In this document: piece by piece, positions 1 to 8,786 of the stretch
Layout: the number at the start of each line of letters is the position of its first letter
Numbering within the stretch: the stretch's first letter is position 1
Translations under genes and position numbers: made by a program
DNA from: an uncultured Muribaculaceae bacterium
GTDB taxonomy: Bacteria > Bacteroidota > Bacteroidia > Bacteroidales > Muribaculaceae
Length of the DNA stretch: 64,000 nt
Assembly (NCBI GenBank): GCA_905233915.1
Contig: CAJOFM010000005.1
Coordinates: 1 to 64,000 of the forward strand
Reading direction: 5' to 3'
Notes under the pieces: generated by a model
What the model was told of the DNA's origin: nothing
Database searches by the model: none
Seen by the model: only the letters and a program-made list of their open reading frames with translations

Positions 1-1
1 C

Positions 2-109
2 TTCGTTGACAACCTGATTTCTATTCTGGATAGTGAAATAGAGAAATGCGAAAACTACGAAGAACGAATTTCTCAAGAATACGGCATTATCACAGAAACG
101 GAAAAATGA
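2..109 (+). CDS. C-terminal end of an unknown protein (partial, 5' cut by window)
   Basis: An open frame runs from the window edge to a TGA at 107-109 and gives 35 residues, ending in a charged, probably helical tail (motif EKCENYEERISQEYG). There is no recognisable domain. It lies 84 bp before the recombinase start on the same strand, so it may belong to the same mobile element. The fragment is too short for a function. Confidence 0.5.
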   Translation, partial: FVDNLISILDSEIEKCENYEERISQEYGIITETEK

Positions 110-193
110 TAGATAGTGGGATTTTCCAGGCAATTTTGGAGGGTCCCACTATTCTTGAACAATACTAAACGACGGTTTAATATATTTCAAACA

Positions 194-871
194 ATGGATA
201 ATATTGCATATGTGGCTTATCTAAGAGTCTCGACACAACGGCAAGGTGTGTCAGGATTGGGATTACAAGCACAACAAGAAATTATCAGAAACTATCTTAG
301 CGGAGAGGAACCGATAGCTGAATTCGTGGAAATTGAATCAGGACGAAAAACACAGCGTCCCAAGTTACACGAGGCATTGGAACTCTGCAAGAAAATGAAG
401 GCCACACTGATCGTCGCCAAAATGGATCGACTTTCAAGAAATGTGACCTTTACGAGCCAGCTTTTGGATTCAGGCATAGAAATCGTATTCTGTGACTTCC
501 CAAGAGCAAATAGACTGGTACTAACGATTATTGCAGCCATCAGTGAATATGAGGCTGGTTTGATCCGACAGCGTACCAGAGCAGCCCTACAAGTGAAAAA
601 GGAGCAAGGATGTCAACTTGGTAAACCGGAGAACTTGACGGGCAATATGGAAAAAGCTATCTCGAACAGCCGGCAAACGAATCAGGAGAAAGCAGCTAAC
701 AATCCTCACAATAAGAGAGCGGTTGCAATGCTAAAGATTCTGGTGAGAGAAACCAATAACCTGAGCGAGATGGCTAGAACACTTAACAACGAAGGATTCA
801 CGACCAGCAGAGGAGGCAAGTTCACCGCAAAGCAGGTCTCTATCCTCATAAACCGATACCAACTGAAATGA
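194..871 (+). CDS. Small serine recombinase (resolvase/invertase family)
   Basis: Predicted site-specific DNA recombinase of 225 residues. The N-terminal catalytic domain starts with YLRVSTQRQ, where the serine is the expected nucleophile. It continues with VAKMDRLSRN and an EYEAGLIRQRTRAAL helix typical of the resolvase E-helix. The C-terminal part (SEMARTLNNEGFTTSRGGKF) fits the DNA-binding helix-turn-helix. The ATG at 194 is chosen because the YLRVS strand follows it directly; an in-frame start at 116 would add 26 residues unlike the family. The stop overlaps the next ATG by 4 bp. It could serve as resolvase, invertase or integrase of the element. There is no long C-terminal zinc/coiled-coil region, so it is not a large serine integrase. 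Confidence 0.88.
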   Translation: MDNIAYVAYLRVSTQRQGVSGLGLQAQQEIIRNYLSGEEPIAEFVEIESGRKTQRPKLHEALELCKKMKATLIVAKMDRLSRNVTFTSQLLDSGIEIVFCDFPRANRLVLTIIAAISEYEAGLIRQRTRAALQVKKEQGCQLGKPENLTGNMEKAISNSRQTNQEKAANNPHNKRAVAMLKILVRETNNLSEMARTLNNEGFTTSRGGKFTAKQVSILINRYQLK

Positions 872-1089
872 TCAAGACGATTAAAGAATTATTGATTGAA
901 TGGTGGGCCGGAAACGCTACCACCAAAATGCCCATCCCCGCAATCTACACTTATGAGGTCAACGTGGATGGCAAGACAATCACAATCGAGAGCATGAGCA
1001 GAAGCAGGATGTACATTCACTACAAGGCGAGAAGGAAATACCCCAACGCCAAGTACATCCGAGTAGTCAGTAGAAAGAGACAATACTGA
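868..1089 (+). CDS. Small basic protein of unknown function
   Basis: A 73-residue product translationally coupled to the serine recombinase through an ATGA overlap. It has a tryptophan-containing N-terminal helix and a strongly basic C-terminal half (SMSRSRMYIHYKARRKY and later RVVSRKR). The basic half could bind nucleic acid or the recombinase. I do not recognise a family. The overlap and shared direction suggest an accessory factor, which is inference only. Confidence 0.6.
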   Translation: MIKTIKELLIEWWAGNATTKMPIPAIYTYEVNVDGKTITIESMSRSRMYIHYKARRKYPNAKYIRVVSRKRQY

Positions 1090-1470
1090 TAGAGGACTCA
1101 ATCACACCTTTAGACGATTGATTATTCCACGATATCCAAGTGGCATGAGAACAATAATGAGAGAAAGACGGCAAATTAGAAGCCGTTTTTCTTTTTAGTT
1201 TAGCTTGTATGTCTACTCATGAGGATGAATATGATTAAAAGCAATTGGTTTATATCGGTTTAATGAAACAAATCCAGCTTTGATGGGTCCACAAAGGTTT
1301 TGCTATTGAAAAAAAACATATAAATGAGCATTGTAATAAAAAAATAACTATATTTGCATTTTTAATTTAGCATAAGACCGCCCATTGTGATCTTGGTGGA
1401 TGCTGTGCTGATTCAATTTTATGCCAGCATTATTAGTTGAATACCATCATGGTAATGTATCAATCTATTT
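1090..1470. other. Non-coding spacer between recombinase unit and TIR operon
   Basis: About 380 bp of AT-rich DNA. It holds the terminator at 1161-1197 and a good -7 box, TATATTTG, at 1349-1356 on the plus strand. The best -33 candidate (TTG at 1331) is only 15 nt away, so this promoter for the TIR gene is tentative. I see no small gene or repeat. Confidence 0.5.
1161..1197 (+). terminator. Rho-independent terminator after the recombinase pair
   Basis: The stem ACGGC/GCCGT (1168-1185) has a 9-nt loop and a T-rich 3' tail (TTTTTCTTTTT). It lies 70 bp after the 73-codon gene. Confidence 0.65.
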
Positions 1471-2688
1471 ATGAGCGTCGCTGAAAGGGCATACTTTCGT
1501 GAGATGAAGACCTTCAGAAAGAGGTTTGGACTTCCATTAAGAAAAGTGGCAGACATGATGCCATTTGGATTCTCTGATGATGATTTTTACTCCACATTCA
1601 AACGATGCTTTCATGGATTATGGGAAGAGATTGTGGAGAAAAAAGCTCAGTACGATCTGATGGATAAAGAACGAATACGCAAGCATCAACGCCCAATACA
1701 CTATTTTCCCAATCCAGATGCTTTTCTTCAAAATCGGTCTCGTACTGCATTAAATATCATTAGGGCAAAGCACAAACAGGGCCAGATCCTATCTGATGAA
1801 GAAAGATTACAGCTTCAGGAAAAGTATGAGCTAAGGAGTAAAAAACGGCAAGCAGAAAAGAATGCTGAGATAAAAAGAATAGAACAATATCAACAATTTG
1901 TTACACCAGATTACACAAACTTTTTTATCAAGGCCTATTTTAAGATTAAACACAACCATCCTGAAGATGTAAATACTCGAATGCGAATCCTACAAGAGGC
2001 AGCTAAGTTTAAATGTAAAGAAACTGTGTCTTTCCTCTTTAAGGTTAATGCGTCAGAGCGTAATTTTCATTTAAGGGAATTTGCATTCCGAACCCTACAA
2101 AAAGAATTCGGCTTTCCGCAGATTCATCTTCATCGAAATCGAAAAGGGAAGAAACGACTAGGAGATGACATTGTCCCTAAACTATTGGATACACCAGAAT
2201 CACTTATGGCTGAAATACATAATTCACAGTTTGACTTAGAGCGACACAAGTCATTTGATGTATTCTTATCTCATAGTTCTGTGGATAAAAAAGATATACT
2301 TCGGCTAAAAACGCTCTTGAATAGCAAAAACTTGTCCGTTTACATTGATTGGATTGAAGATCGAGATTCTTTGAGGCGTGAACTCACAAATGCTGATACG
2401 GCAAGAGTTATTATTGAGCGAATCAAGCATACAAAAGCTGTTTTATATGTTCAGACAGAATCAAGTGTACTATCACTATGGACTTCATGGGAACTCGGAT
2501 ATGCAAGCGCTTTAGGGAAGAAGATATGTGTGCTTCCATTAGAATACATACTAAACCTTCCGGCATATCTTGATATTTATGACAGAGCTTCACTTTTAGG
2601 CGATGACTTATTTGTTGACAATCAAGATGAAGTAATACCAATTGAATTATGGATAAACAAAATAAAACAAAACAACAAAGAATTATGA
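1471..2688 (+). CDS. TIR-domain protein with unknown basic N-terminal region
   Basis: 405 residues. The first 255 or so are Lys/Arg-rich and helical, with no family I recognise. Residues 260-385 form a TIR domain: the first strand is FDVFLSHSS (262-270), and a conserved Glu lies in the SWELGYA motif (E341), the position of the catalytic Glu in NAD-cleaving TIR domains. Bacterial TIR proteins typically act in anti-phage immunity by consuming NAD or making a cyclic ADP-ribose signal. The stop overlaps the next start (ATGA at 2685-2688), so the small membrane protein is coupled to it. Inferred role: effector or signal-maker of a defence system, with the N-terminal part as sensor. Confidence 0.8.
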   Translation: MSVAERAYFREMKTFRKRFGLPLRKVADMMPFGFSDDDFYSTFKRCFHGLWEEIVEKKAQYDLMDKERIRKHQRPIHYFPNPDAFLQNRSRTALNIIRAKHKQGQILSDEERLQLQEKYELRSKKRQAEKNAEIKRIEQYQQFVTPDYTNFFIKAYFKIKHNHPEDVNTRMRILQEAAKFKCKETVSFLFKVNASERNFHLREFAFRTLQKEFGFPQIHLHRNRKGKKRLGDDIVPKLLDTPESLMAEIHNSQFDLERHKSFDVFLSHSSVDKKDILRLKTLLNSKNLSVYIDWIEDRDSLRRELTNADTARVIIERIKHTKAVLYVQTESSVLSLWTSWELGYASALGKKICVLPLEYILNLPAYLDIYDRASLLGDDLFVDNQDEVIPIELWINKIKQNNKEL

Positions 2689-3173
2689 GAGTTAATTTGT
2701 ATAATGATGATGATCGCCAGTATTTACAGATGATGCAGGCGAACATCGAACGTATGGCAAACAACTCTGCCAACAGCAAGGTGTGGATGATTAACCTAAT
2801 CACAGCATTTGTCACAATTGGCAGTCTAATCCCAAGCATGAGGGGTTGGTTGTTTTTGGGAATCATTCCAATAATCCTCTTTTGGTACATTGATAAGTAT
2901 TATTTACAATTAGAACGAGGTATGAGAAATCGCGAACGTGATTTCTTAAATAAGCAAAAATCAGGAAACAATGATGAGTACGAAAATGCGTTATATAATT
3001 TTTGTCCTCTTAAGTGTGATATGGATGATAAAGAAAAGGGATTCGTTAAAACAAAAGGTCTTTGGCTCTCACGATCCATAGCTCCCTTTTATTGTATTCC
3101 TTTAGTAACCGTAGTGCTTCTTACTATTATTATTAATTGGAATGCAATTCATGTTTTATTATGTAATAGGTGA
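2685..3173 (+). CDS. Small membrane protein coupled to the TIR gene
   Basis: 162 residues if started at the ATG at 2685, which overlaps the TIR stop by 4 bp; an upstream ATG at 2649 is less economical. A polar N-terminal helix (QMMQANIERMANNSANSK) is followed by two close hydrophobic segments (about residues 34-52 and 54-70). A cytoplasmic charged stretch and a third hydrophobic segment near the C-terminus (about 135-158) come next. The layout recalls S-4TM-like putative pore-forming effectors of conflict systems, but the protein is shorter and has only three clear segments. Likely role (inference): membrane effector or anchor acting with the TIR protein. Confidence 0.7.
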   Translation: MRVNLYNDDDRQYLQMMQANIERMANNSANSKVWMINLITAFVTIGSLIPSMRGWLFLGIIPIILFWYIDKYYLQLERGMRNRERDFLNKQKSGNNDEYENALYNFCPLKCDMDDKEKGFVKTKGLWLSRSIAPFYCIPLVTVVLLTIIINWNAIHVLLCNR

Positions 3174-3339
3174 TTTTTTTAAATTTCACGAGTGCATTTC
3201 TTTCACAAGATGGCTTTTATCTGGAACACTTATCCCATAGATGTTTTATCAAAACATTAACAGTTTAGTGTAATCTAAACTTTAGGGAAGATGAGCAGTA
3301 TGGCTTTTGTTTCGTAAAAAGAGATTATCAATAATAAAA

Positions 3340-3831
3340 ATGGCAAACCTACACAACATATTCATATCACATTATGGAGAGGATGAGAAATCTCTTGATA
3401 GCTTGAAGCAGCGGTTGAGAGACCATGGGTGTGATGTGCGCAATAGTTCCGTCGAAAAGAAGAAATATCGTCCATACAAGGTAAAAGATGCAACAATAGC
3501 TCGATATTTACGGATTTGTATACGTTGGGCAAAGACTTTTATAGTAATGATCGGAGAACATACCCATGAGCGCAAGTGGGTTAATTATGAAATAAGGCAG
3601 GCAGCTCGCCAAGGGAAAACGATAATTGGTGTTTATATGCATGGTTGTAAGAATGATGTTGAACTGCCAGGTGCTTTTAAACAATATGGAGGCTCAATAA
3701 TTGGCTGGAACTCAACTGACAAGCTAATTGATGTCATTGAGGGGAAAATGACTGTTAATGAAAAGCCAGATGGGATGCCCGTTACTGGGTCTGTTTCCTA
3801 TCCAATGATATATATTAAATGTAAAAATTGA
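3340..3831 (+). CDS. ThsB-like TIR protein (DUF1863/MTH538 type)
   Basis: 163 residues, almost all one TIR-like domain. It begins HNIFISHYGEDE (residues 5-16), has a core strand TFIVMIGEHTHERKWVNYEI with the conserved W80 and E84, then GKTIIGVYMHG. This pattern (IG, T, W, NYEI) is that of the Thoeris ThsB family, whose members sense phage and make a cADPR-type signal. The ATG at 3340 is preferred to a TTG at 3307. No ThsA (SIR2-SLOG or macro-domain) gene is present. The next gene starts 2 bp after the stop, and all downstream genes overlap or abut, so it belongs to the nucleotide-modification operon. Confidence 0.8.
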   Translation: MANLHNIFISHYGEDEKSLDSLKQRLRDHGCDVRNSSVEKKKYRPYKVKDATIARYLRICIRWAKTFIVMIGEHTHERKWVNYEIRQAARQGKTIIGVYMHGCKNDVELPGAFKQYGGSIIGWNSTDKLIDVIEGKMTVNEKPDGMPVTGSVSYPMIYIKCKN

Positions 3832-3833
3832 TT

Positions 3834-4469
3834 ATGCATTGCTTTAGATATAGAATGGATCATGATTATGGTTTTGCTCCGAATCCTTTCTGGGGCACGC
3901 TAACATTGGCAACATGCAAAGCTCAAATCCGAAAGAGCCGTGCTCTTGCTGTAGGCGACTGGATTGTAGGTTTAGGAAGTAAGGCGATGGGTAATGAAGG
4001 CAAGGTGGTTTATGTAGCACAAGTTGACGAAGTATTATCCTTTGATGATTATTGGGATAATCCTCGTTTTCAAGTAAAGAAAGCCAATATCAAAGGTTCT
4101 TTACTACAAATGTATGGAGACAATGTTTACCATACTGTGAGGGATAAAGTTGTGCAAGAGCCTTGTGCGCATAGCAATGACCCCAACGGAAGACATAAGA
4201 AGAGTGATGTCAGTGGAAAGAATGTGCTTTTGAGCAAACGGTTCTACTATTTTGGGGATAAAGCAATCCTGCTGCCAAGGGAATATGATTATATTGGTGA
4301 TACGGGTAATCCGAGGGCAACTAAGTACAAGGACTTAGACGATGACAAAATCAATAGTTTCATAACTTGGCTTGCAGCCAATTATGAACCCGGCATTCAC
4401 GGTGACCCGTGTAATTGGAAAGAGTTCAAAATACCTGAAATGCCCATATATGAGGAAGAAGACATGTAA
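3834..4469 (+). CDS. Nmad2-like putative nucleotide-modification protein
   Basis: 211 residues. The sequence opens MHCFRYRMDHDYGFAPNPF, then has TLATCKAQIRK, VGDWIVGLGSK and VDEVLSFDDYW. This matches, from memory, the Nmad2 (nucleotide-modification-associated domain 2) family predicted in DNA/nucleotide-modification gene clusters. The biochemical reaction of the family is not known to me. The ATG at 3834 gives the family-like N-terminus; a TTG at 3828 would overlap the preceding stop. It overlaps the next gene by 20 bp, which indicates tight co-translation with the predicted thymine-modification enzyme. Confidence 0.75.
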   Translation: MHCFRYRMDHDYGFAPNPFWGTLTLATCKAQIRKSRALAVGDWIVGLGSKAMGNEGKVVYVAQVDEVLSFDDYWDNPRFQVKKANIKGSLLQMYGDNVYHTVRDKVVQEPCAHSNDPNGRHKKSDVSGKNVLLSKRFYYFGDKAILLPREYDYIGDTGNPRATKYKDLDDDKINSFITWLAANYEPGIHGDPCNWKEFKIPEMPIYEEEDM

Positions 4470-5454
4470 CATAGTTCCTAATGATGCCACGTTGAAATAC
4501 TACTTTTACTTCATTCAGGAGCGCATGAATATCTTTTGGAAGAGGTGTGAGGATTGTGGTATTCTTACAAACGACCCCATAATGAAGAAGTACAAGTTCA
4601 CCAATGTATACCGTGCTTGCGATCGTGTGAGCCAGTACCTCATTAGGAATATTATCTATAAAGATTTAGACAAATACTACCCAGAGGATGTACTGCTGCG
4701 GATATTGGTATTCAAAGTGTTTAACCGTATTGAGACTTGGGATTATCTTAGTCAACTGACAGATATAACACTTGCCTCGTTCAACGTTGAGAAACTGAGT
4801 AAAGCCCTAACCAGGCGGCAGCAAAACTATCCAATCTTTTCAAACGCCTATATGATGACTGGTTGTTATTCTGGTTACGAAGGAATCAGAACCAAACATC
4901 AGGTTTGGTTGCAGATGATAGAAGATGAGTTTATCAAGAAGCAAGGATTCAAGAAAGTACTTGAAGCCACCTCGATGGCTGAAGTCTATAATCAATTGAG
5001 AAGCTACCCTTTAATTGGAGACTTCCTGGCTTACCAATATACTATTGACTTCAACTACTCTCCTTACTTGAACTTTGATGAAGATTCGTTTGTGAAAGCA
5101 GGTGTAGGTGCTGTGAGAGGAATAAAAAAATGCTTCTTATCATACGGCCACGAATACGAGGACGCTATCTATTACATCCACAACCATTTTGAAGATCTGC
5201 AGAAAAGATACGGTTATTCGGACTTCCGCCCGTTGCCCGGACGCAAGCCCAAGCTGATTGACCTCCAGAATTGCTTTTGTGAAACGGATAAATATCTGCG
5301 TGCAAAAATGCCAGAATTAAAGGTGGGCAACGTACGCATTAAACAACACTACAAACCTTCATCAGAAGGAATTGACTACTACTTCCCTGAAAAGTGGGGC
5401 ATTACAGAGCATATTCAACGAGAACCACTGCGACAAACTCTCTTTGCCTTATGA
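4450..5454 (+). CDS. Protein resembling the 5-hmdU DNA kinase helical domain
   Basis: 334 residues from the ATG at 4450; an upstream ATG at 4372 lies deep inside the Nmad2 gene. It is all-helical in appearance. Recognisable blocks are YYFYFIQERMNIFWKR, ILTNDPIMKKYKFTNVYR, CDRVSQYLIRN and a late segment ending in FLAYQYTIDFNYS. These recall the glycosylase-like helical domain found with 5-hydroxymethyl-dU DNA kinases and the alpha-glutamyl/putrescinyl-thymine enzymes of phage DNA hypermodification. No P-loop kinase is visible in this gene. The family call is from memory and moderate. Inferred role: acts on a thymine-derived base in DNA or on a free nucleotide. It overlaps the radical SAM start by 4 bp. 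Confidence 0.6.
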   Translation: MRKKTCNIVPNDATLKYYFYFIQERMNIFWKRCEDCGILTNDPIMKKYKFTNVYRACDRVSQYLIRNIIYKDLDKYYPEDVLLRILVFKVFNRIETWDYLSQLTDITLASFNVEKLSKALTRRQQNYPIFSNAYMMTGCYSGYEGIRTKHQVWLQMIEDEFIKKQGFKKVLEATSMAEVYNQLRSYPLIGDFLAYQYTIDFNYSPYLNFDEDSFVKAGVGAVRGIKKCFLSYGHEYEDAIYYIHNHFEDLQKRYGYSDFRPLPGRKPKLIDLQNCFCETDKYLRAKMPELKVGNVRIKQHYKPSSEGIDYYFPEKWGITEHIQREPLRQTLFAL

Positions 5455-6416
5455 AGTTGAAGGATATTACCATTGAGGTAACCCAACAGTGCCCAAATCA
5501 TTGCATTTATTGCTCCTCTCTCTCCGATATAGAGAGAACTGAGGCACTGGATTTTGAGACCATTTGCAATGTTGTGAGAGAGGCAAAGATACTGGGAGTT
5601 AAGAGTGTGAACATCTCAGGCGGTGAACCATTTTTGAGAGCCGATATTGTGGAAATAGTTGATTTCATCCACGCTCATGGTATTGGCGTAAGAGTGTATT
5701 CTAGCGGAATTTTTTATTCAAACGGACACTACTCATCAATATCCATCGAGCTATTAGAGTCTGTAAAGGAAAAGATCGATGCTTTAATTTTCAATTATGA
5801 GGCCATTGACATTGAGTTGTATGCCACAATTATGGGAACAGAATCCACAAACTTAGCCTTGTTGGAGGAAACCATCAAGACTGCCATAGCTTTGAATATT
5901 CCCGTTGAAGCTCATTTGATACCTATGCACTGCAATTACCAAGAAATACCAAGAGTGATAAATAAACTGTTCTCTATGGGTGTGAACATTGTTAGTTTCT
6001 TACGCCTTGTCCCTCAGGGAAGAGTATTAGAAAACAAAGAACTTATCGCTTTGTGTTCGGATGAACAAGAGGAGTTACTACAGATACTTTCCAAGTGTGA
6101 GGAAATCTATGAAGGCAAGATACGCCTTGGCTTACCATTTTCTGCCAAACATGCGAATTGTGGCACTGGTTCAATAAAACTAACTGTTCGATACGATGGA
6201 TATGTTTTTCCCTGTGAGGCATTTAAAGATGGGATGATGGAGATAGTTGAGAATATCACCCCAGAGAATGTAAAAGATAAGAGTTTGATAGATATCTATG
6301 AGAACTCTGATTATTTAAGAAGAGTCCGTGAGGGCTTGAAGGCTTATTCAGGGTGCAATTCTAATGAACGCTGCTTTGGTCAGTATTGTAGAAAAAACTA
6401 TAAGGGTAGGAGTTGA
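5451..6416 (+). CDS. Radical SAM protein with SPASM-like C-terminus
   Basis: 321 residues. The 4Fe-4S/SAM motif is CPNHCIYC (C14, C18, C21), followed by the SAM-binding ISGGEPFLR motif. Later cysteines (C237, C255, C302, C308, C313) fit an auxiliary SPASM-like cluster. The protein would do radical chemistry on a peptide, nucleotide or base. The start at 5451 overlaps the preceding stop (ATGA), which strongly supports a shared transcript with the two predicted modification genes. Its substrate cannot be read from the sequence. The context suggests either modification of a nucleobase or maturation of an operon partner. Confidence 0.85.
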   Translation: MKLKDITIEVTQQCPNHCIYCSSLSDIERTEALDFETICNVVREAKILGVKSVNISGGEPFLRADIVEIVDFIHAHGIGVRVYSSGIFYSNGHYSSISIELLESVKEKIDALIFNYEAIDIELYATIMGTESTNLALLEETIKTAIALNIPVEAHLIPMHCNYQEIPRVINKLFSMGVNIVSFLRLVPQGRVLENKELIALCSDEQEELLQILSKCEEIYEGKIRLGLPFSAKHANCGTGSIKLTVRYDGYVFPCEAFKDGMMEIVENITPENVKDKSLIDIYENSDYLRRVREGLKAYSGCNSNERCFGQYCRKNYKGRS

Positions 6417-6611
6417 CTTTTCAAATGAAACTTGAGAGCGAATAACGAAGTTGGTTTACACTAATTATATCGTACGCCTAAACCAGATTGAAAGTTTGCC
6501 AGTTTATCACAGAATCGGTTTACAGCTCTCGAAACATCGCTTTATTTTTTTAGCAAAAATTCAACTAAAAAAGCGCTGTTTTGGCTGATTTTCAATGGAC
6601 TATAGGATAAT

Positions 6612-6650
6612 AAAGAAAGCCTCGATCCTTTAAATGGATGAGGCTTTCTT
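6612..6650. terminator. Bidirectional terminator between radical SAM and ATPase genes
   Basis: The hairpin AAAGCCTC/GAGGCTTT extends through an interrupted GATCC/GGAT pairing, with an A-run before and a T-run after. It lies between two convergent genes, so it probably serves both. Confidence 0.75.
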
Positions 6651-6669
6651 TTGCAAACTGTATTGCCTT

Positions 6670-8118
6670 TTAAAGGAATAAGTCATCCAGGATAATCTGT
6701 TGGTTGACATCCTTGCTGTGTTCGTTTCGACTTACGCCGTTCGTCGTAACCATCACCAGTTGAATGGAATGCGTCTTGGTGTGTTGCTTGCTGTTCTGAA
6801 ACGCGTAAATCTTGCCGCCAAGTTCTGCCTCATAGCGTTTGTCGATAGTGTATTCGTGCTCACTGAACTTCATCTCACAGAGATAGTCTGTCCGCTCACC
6901 TTTCCATTCTAGTATGAGGTCAATTTGATGAGTATTTCCGTCGGGAGAGGCTCCCCTCCAGCAATAATTGCGGTTGATGGTTGCAATTCGCAGTTTGTCT
7001 TTAATCTGTGGTAAATGTTCAATACACAGCATCTCAAAGGTGTTTCCTGCCCAAGTGTAAAATGTGGGTGTTCGCTGGAGGGTGCGCCAGTTCCCGGCAT
7101 CGGTGCCCTTGCCGAGTATGAAATGCAGATAGAACATGGAAAAAAAGTCCTTCAACTGGTATACCGTTTCAACCCGTTGCTTACCGTAACGCGGATATTC
7201 GCGTGTGATGCCCGACGCATGAAGATTATCAAGAATCTTGCTGAATGTACCGCCGAGCGGCATCCCAACAGCACCTGCCAATTCACTACGCGTCATACCA
7301 TAGAACTTTGAACCAAGTGCCTTGACAATGTCCACATATCGCTCAGAGGTCGCATACAATCCGGTATAAACGTCCCTGAACTCCTGATGAATCCTTTGAT
7401 CTTTGAAGAAGAAAGCATCAATGTTTTCTGACAGGTTCTTTTCATTGTCAATGCGGTCCAGGTAGTAAGGGATGCCTCCAAATGCCATATAGGCCACAGC
7501 TATCTCATAGCGGGAAAGATGGAAACCGTGACTCTTAAAATACAGTTCGCACTCCTTCAGAGTGAAAGGCATCAGCCGGATTGTGTCTGTCAAGCGGCCA
7601 TACAGTCCCCCGTAGTCACGGATGACATTGTCCAGCATCCAGCTTGTAGCCGAACCGCACACGATGAGCACGACATTGCGCTGACGGTCGGCCCATGAGT
7701 TCCAGAAGTAGCCCAGTTCCGAAATCATCTCAGAGGACTGGGGGCCTGCAAGCCATGGTAGCTCATCTAGAAAAATGATACGGCGCTTAGTACGGATACC
7801 TTCAAGATGTTTCCTGAGCGACCTAAACGCCTCCCGCCAGTTTGTTGGCCGTGGCTCATCCTCTGACATGCCGCTGTCCAGGAGACTTTCGTAAAAATGG
7901 TCCAGCTGTGTCTGTTTATATGATTTCTCGTCCTTGGCCTTGAGATATGACCCGATGGCCCGGAAAGCAATCTTGCCTTTGTACACCTCCTCCACAAGGA
8001 AAGACTTGCCCACACGCCGCCGGCCATATATAGCCACAAACTCAGACTTGGACGTTTTCTGCAACCTTTCAAGTTTCTTGATTTCTTCGTCTCGACCTAT
8101 GATATTCGGATATGCCAT
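6670..8118 (-). CDS. DUF234-type archaeal-like ATPase with nuclease-like C-terminus
   Basis: 482 residues. The Walker A motif is GRRRVGKS (residues 32-39) and the Walker B is IIFLDE (114-119), followed by LPWLAG, as in the ATPase_2/DUF234 family. Near the C-terminus IDLILEWKGERTDYLCEMKFS gives the D...E.K pattern of a PD-(D/E)XK nuclease-like fold. These ATPases are common, often in accessory DNA, and their function is mostly unknown. The ATG at 8118 is chosen because the domain begins there and a -7-like box (TATCTTTG, 8140-8147 on the minus strand) would lie inside a longer reading. It stands alone, convergent with the TIR-modification block. It may be an accessory defence gene or merely cargo. 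Confidence 0.8.
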   Translation of the reverse strand: MAYPNIIGRDEEIKKLERLQKTSKSEFVAIYGRRRVGKSFLVEEVYKGKIAFRAIGSYLKAKDEKSYKQTQLDHFYESLLDSGMSEDEPRPTNWREAFRSLRKHLEGIRTKRRIIFLDELPWLAGPQSSEMISELGYFWNSWADRQRNVVLIVCGSATSWMLDNVIRDYGGLYGRLTDTIRLMPFTLKECELYFKSHGFHLSRYEIAVAYMAFGGIPYYLDRIDNEKNLSENIDAFFFKDQRIHQEFRDVYTGLYATSERYVDIVKALGSKFYGMTRSELAGAVGMPLGGTFSKILDNLHASGITREYPRYGKQRVETVYQLKDFFSMFYLHFILGKGTDAGNWRTLQRTPTFYTWAGNTFEMLCIEHLPQIKDKLRIATINRNYCWRGASPDGNTHQIDLILEWKGERTDYLCEMKFSEHEYTIDKRYEAELGGKIYAFQNSKQHTKTHSIQLVMVTTNGVSRNEHSKDVNQQIILDDLFL

Positions 8119-8786
8119 AACAATTATGTTTTTATGCTGCAAAGATACAAAAACAGACTCAAAATTTACCATAAAAATCAGCCATTTTCGAGATTTTTTT
8201 TAAAAACGGCTGACTTTTCCGAGGCTGTAGCATTCATTATTCTTTGATTTCAAGGTGACTGTGGTTTTGTTGGGCGAAAAGAAGAAGGCGAGACCAATCA
8301 CCTCTTCGGCAATAGATCACCTCTTCGGTCGGACTCTATTCCTATGTTTCCACGCCACCTCGTAACGATACATTCTCTCATTTTAATCTATATTTCCTCC
8401 GCCTCAAATCCCCCAGCTGCCTTATAAATAACTAAAGAGAATTACGCCCCATTTTGGACCGCCGGCTTTAACAGAAGAGACATGCCGGCGGATGTAAGGG
8501 GCAACAACAATATAATGATGGAGAAGGACCCGTTATGTGAAGAGCAAACGGGAAAACCACCATCCCGGACGTTATTATCTTGTTTTGGATAGACACCGGC
8601 CTTAAGCTGCCACCGTCAATTCAAATTAAGAGAGTCCGATCGAAGTGTGATATCAATGCTGGAGAAGTGTTGATGTCGCTCTTCTTTTTTTTCGGTTCGG
8701 TAAAGGGAAAAAAGAAAGGGAACAGCCATTACAGCCATTCCCCTCCAAAACTAAATTACACTATGAACTACACTATGACTATTTCT
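8119..8786. other. Structured non-coding region between two accessory blocks
   Basis: About 670 bp with no convincing gene. The 13-mer ATCACCTCTTCGG is repeated at 8297-8309 and 8316-8328. A hairpin with 8-bp arms CCGCCGGC (8459-8466) and GCCGGCGG (8484-8491) is enclosed by a further CCCC/GGGG pairing. A second stem CCCGTT (8529-8534)/AACGGG (8547-8552) follows. The region lies past the 3' end of the leftward block ending at 8787. It could be an origin, an attachment region or a structured RNA; none of these can be decided by eye. Confidence 0.45.

Noticed and set aside
1471..4469. Complete Thoeris system
   Set aside because: A ThsB-like protein is present, but no SIR2-SLOG or macro-domain ThsA gene is found in the block.
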